Position numbers and translations under genes: made by a program. Shown here one piece after another: positions 40,420 to 41,653 of a stretch of 41,653 nucleotides of DNA. The notes under the pieces were generated by a model. That model searched no databases. It was not told the DNA's origin and saw only the letters and a program-made list of their open reading frames with translations. Position 1 is the stretch's first letter. Each line of letters begins with the position of its first letter. The stretch comes from Candidatus Jingweiarchaeum tengchongense (GTDB taxonomy: Archaea > Nanobdellota > Nanobdellia > Jingweiarchaeales > Jingweiarchaeaceae). Location: the NCBI GenBank assembly GCA_025920705.1, contig JAPDLJ010000009.1, positions 1 to 41,653 on the forward strand, written 5' to 3'.

Positions 40420-41653
40420 TTTGATTATTCACCGTTTTAATGATATGAATTTGTTTTGGTTTAATTTGTCCAAGCGGCCTGCCCTGTTTAAGTCTTTCTT
40501 CCATTTCTTTTTCTACTCTTTTATAATCATCTGGGGTTAAAACAACAATTTCTAAACATTGATCTATGATTTCATTTGGAAAATTTTCTTCTACCTTACT
40601 AAGAACTACATCTAATTCATCGCATTCTCTCCTTAATAATGTTTTTACTTCATTTTTAAATGCGTTTTCATCCTTTATTTTATCTTCTGGGATAATTTCA
40701 AATCTAAGTTTAGTAAAGGGTGTAGTTTTGGGTGGGAGGATATATAGATCCCACCACTTTATTTTTCCATTATTACCCACCCATGCCATAGCTTCTTTGA
40801 TTTGTCTACTGTATAGTTTAGCTCCCATGAATATGCCCATCTCCTCAGAGGTTGAAAAGTCTACAGTTTCTGTCGATCTTCCTAGTATTTTTACTGTTGG
40901 TAGTGTAATCGTTACTCTTTCGTTATTCAATTTGATAGTATGAGTCTCTGCTGGATTTATGACTTCAATTAAATCACCAGTAGGATATCTTATTAAAGGT
41001 AAACATTCACCTGGTCGAGTAGCAATTAATTCTCCTTTCATTCCTTTCTCCCATTTATACCAAGGAATAGCGTTTACTCGATAGTTTGGATTTTGTTTAG
41101 CTCTCATTATTTCTTCAGGTGGAGCTACTTCTGGTATAAACCAATTTAACATCAAACTAATGTCTGAATTATCAGATAATTGAATTCCACCAAAAACTAA
41201 TTCTGTGCTGCCATATGCTTCTCTCATTTTTAAATTTGGAAAAAAATGTTTAATATTTTGTAAATGTGGTTTTATGGGTTCTGCAAATGAAAAACCAACC
41301 TTTGTTCTCTCTAAATTTTCTTTTATTTTTTTATAATTAATTCCTCTTAAATATATTCTTGTGATTGGTTTACCCAAAAATTTTAATGGTCCTAATTTCT
41401 CACTTATTTTATTTTGAACTTTTTGTTCAAAGGCTTTTGGATTATTAATTATTTGACCAAGACTTAAATAAACTAATGGTATACCTGAAATAAAATCGAT
41501 TTTTTCTACCTTAGATGCTTTTTTTAATCCTTTAATAAAATCCTTCTGAGCTACTAAGTTAGTCATTATTTCTTTAGCATTAAGTTTTTTTCCTATAATT
41601 GTTCCAATCGAACCAGATAGGTACGGGTCTCCAGCTCCTAAATTCCAGAAAAT
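40409..41653 (-). CDS. GH3/ANL-like acyl-adenylating enzyme, N-terminus cut by window edge
   Basis: The frame is open through the last base of the window (29 codons beyond ATG 41566, reading IFWNLGAGDPYLSGS), so the true start is outside; about 414 residues are seen. The ANL-type signature AYGSTE lies near the middle, then GELIATRPGE..PLIRYPTGDLIEVI and VKILGRSTETVDF. This looks like the GH3/phenylacetate-CoA-ligase branch that adenylates carboxylates. The N-terminal motif STGTT is not in view. Substrate and acceptor (CoA or amine) are unknown. It overlaps the methyltransferase gene by 11 bp, leading a minus-strand operon. Confidence 0.72.
   Translation of the reverse strand: MFWNLGAGDPYLSGSIGTIIGKKLNAKEIMTNLVAQKDFIKGLKKASKVEKIDFISGIPLVYLSLGQIINNPKAFEQKVQNKISEKLGPLKFLGKPITRIYLRGINYKKIKENLERTKVGFSFAEPIKPHLQNIKHFFPNLKMREAYGSTELVFGGIQLSDNSDISLMLNWFIPEVAPPEEIMRAKQNPNYRVNAIPWYKWEKGMKGELIATRPGECLPLIRYPTGDLIEVINPAETHTIKLNNERVTITLPTVKILGRSTETVDFSTSEEMGIFMGAKLYSRQIKEAMAWVGNNGKIKWWDLYILPPKTTPFTKLRFEIIPEDKIKDENAFKNEVKTLLRRECDELDVVLSKVEENFPNEIIDQCLEIVVLTPDDYKRVEKEMEERLKQGRPLGQIKPKQIHIIKTVNNQNEK

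Noticed and set aside
1-41653. tRNA, rRNA, CRISPR arrays, insertion sequences, integrase or att sites
   Set aside because: Reading the intergenic stretches by eye I found no T-arm/anticodon pattern, no spaced direct repeats and no transposase or integrase ORF. A covariance-model scan would settle tRNAs.

Overview
The window is from an AT-rich archaeal chromosome. The evidence is glycerol-1-phosphate dehydrogenase (ether-lipid stereochemistry), RadA, archaeal-type S-adenosylmethionine synthetase, a C/D box guide RNA, a GAPOR-like tungsten oxidoreductase, archaeal Ogg2, and TATA boxes about 25 bp upstream of start codons (leaderless promoters). GAPOR, Ogg2, class II RNR and Lys/Glu/Ile-rich proteins suggest an anaerobic, perhaps thermophilic archaeon, possibly of a DPANN-type or deep euryarchaeal lineage. 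That placement is inference. Genes are densely packed and convergent pairs often abut or overlap. I saw no tRNA, rRNA, CRISPR array or insertion sequence.

Layout. 1-2.9 kb: a partial ORF, a PH-domain membrane protein, a TRAM-PqqD pair, and an AAA+ ATPase/winged-helix gene with two tandem palindromes at its start, followed by a hairpin and a 50-residue ORF. 2.9-10.7 kb: thioredoxin reductase and thioredoxin (convergent), GAPOR, an alpha/beta hydrolase, EgsA, HtpX and a CPA2 antiporter. 10.9-15.5 kb (minus): ferredoxin, cobalamin adenosyltransferase next to B12-dependent RNR, Ogg2, and a ThiF/MoeB E1-like enzyme. 15.6-18.2 kb: two membrane-anchored thioredoxin-fold proteins and a sugar epimerase. 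18.2-24.1 kb: one long operon with a Cys-rich HTH regulator, IscS, IscU, a GlcD-like flavoprotein, a GlcF split into two genes, and between those halves a lipoprotein and a DsbD/CcdA-like thiol transporter. 24.1-27.5 kb: ZIP transporter and, under a perfect palindrome, a DtxR regulator overlapping FeoA out of frame, then FeoB. 27.5-28.8 kb: a lipoprotein and an exported protein with twelve 17-residue Cys-pair repeats. 28.9-35.3 kb: RadA with an altered Walker A, a metzincin-like protein, Mat, Sua5, a C/D box sRNA, a stand-alone RAM domain, DeoC and an ADP-forming acyl-CoA synthetase beta subunit. 35.3-37.6 kb: membrane proteins including an MFS carrier. 37.6-41.65 kb (minus): a GH3/ANL-like adenylating enzyme (cut by the window edge), a methyltransferase, a V4R sensor domain, a KaiC-like ATPase, a transglutaminase, and a stub resembling the start of hexulose-6-phosphate synthase.

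How the genes fit together. Three themes recur. First, thiol/disulfide chemistry: Trx/TrxR, two anchored thioredoxin-fold proteins, a CcdA-like transporter and a 24-Cys secreted protein. Second, iron, Fe-S and metal supply: Isc, Feo, ZIP, DtxR. Third, ferredoxin-linked carbon metabolism: GAPOR, ferredoxin, DeoC and ACD beta. The features I would follow up first are the DtxR/FeoA overlap with a -1 slippery heptamer, the C/D sRNA, the Cys-repeat protein beside the disulfide genes, the twin operators on the ATPase gene, the non-canonical RadA P-loop, and the thioredoxin reductase lacking normal NADPH motifs.
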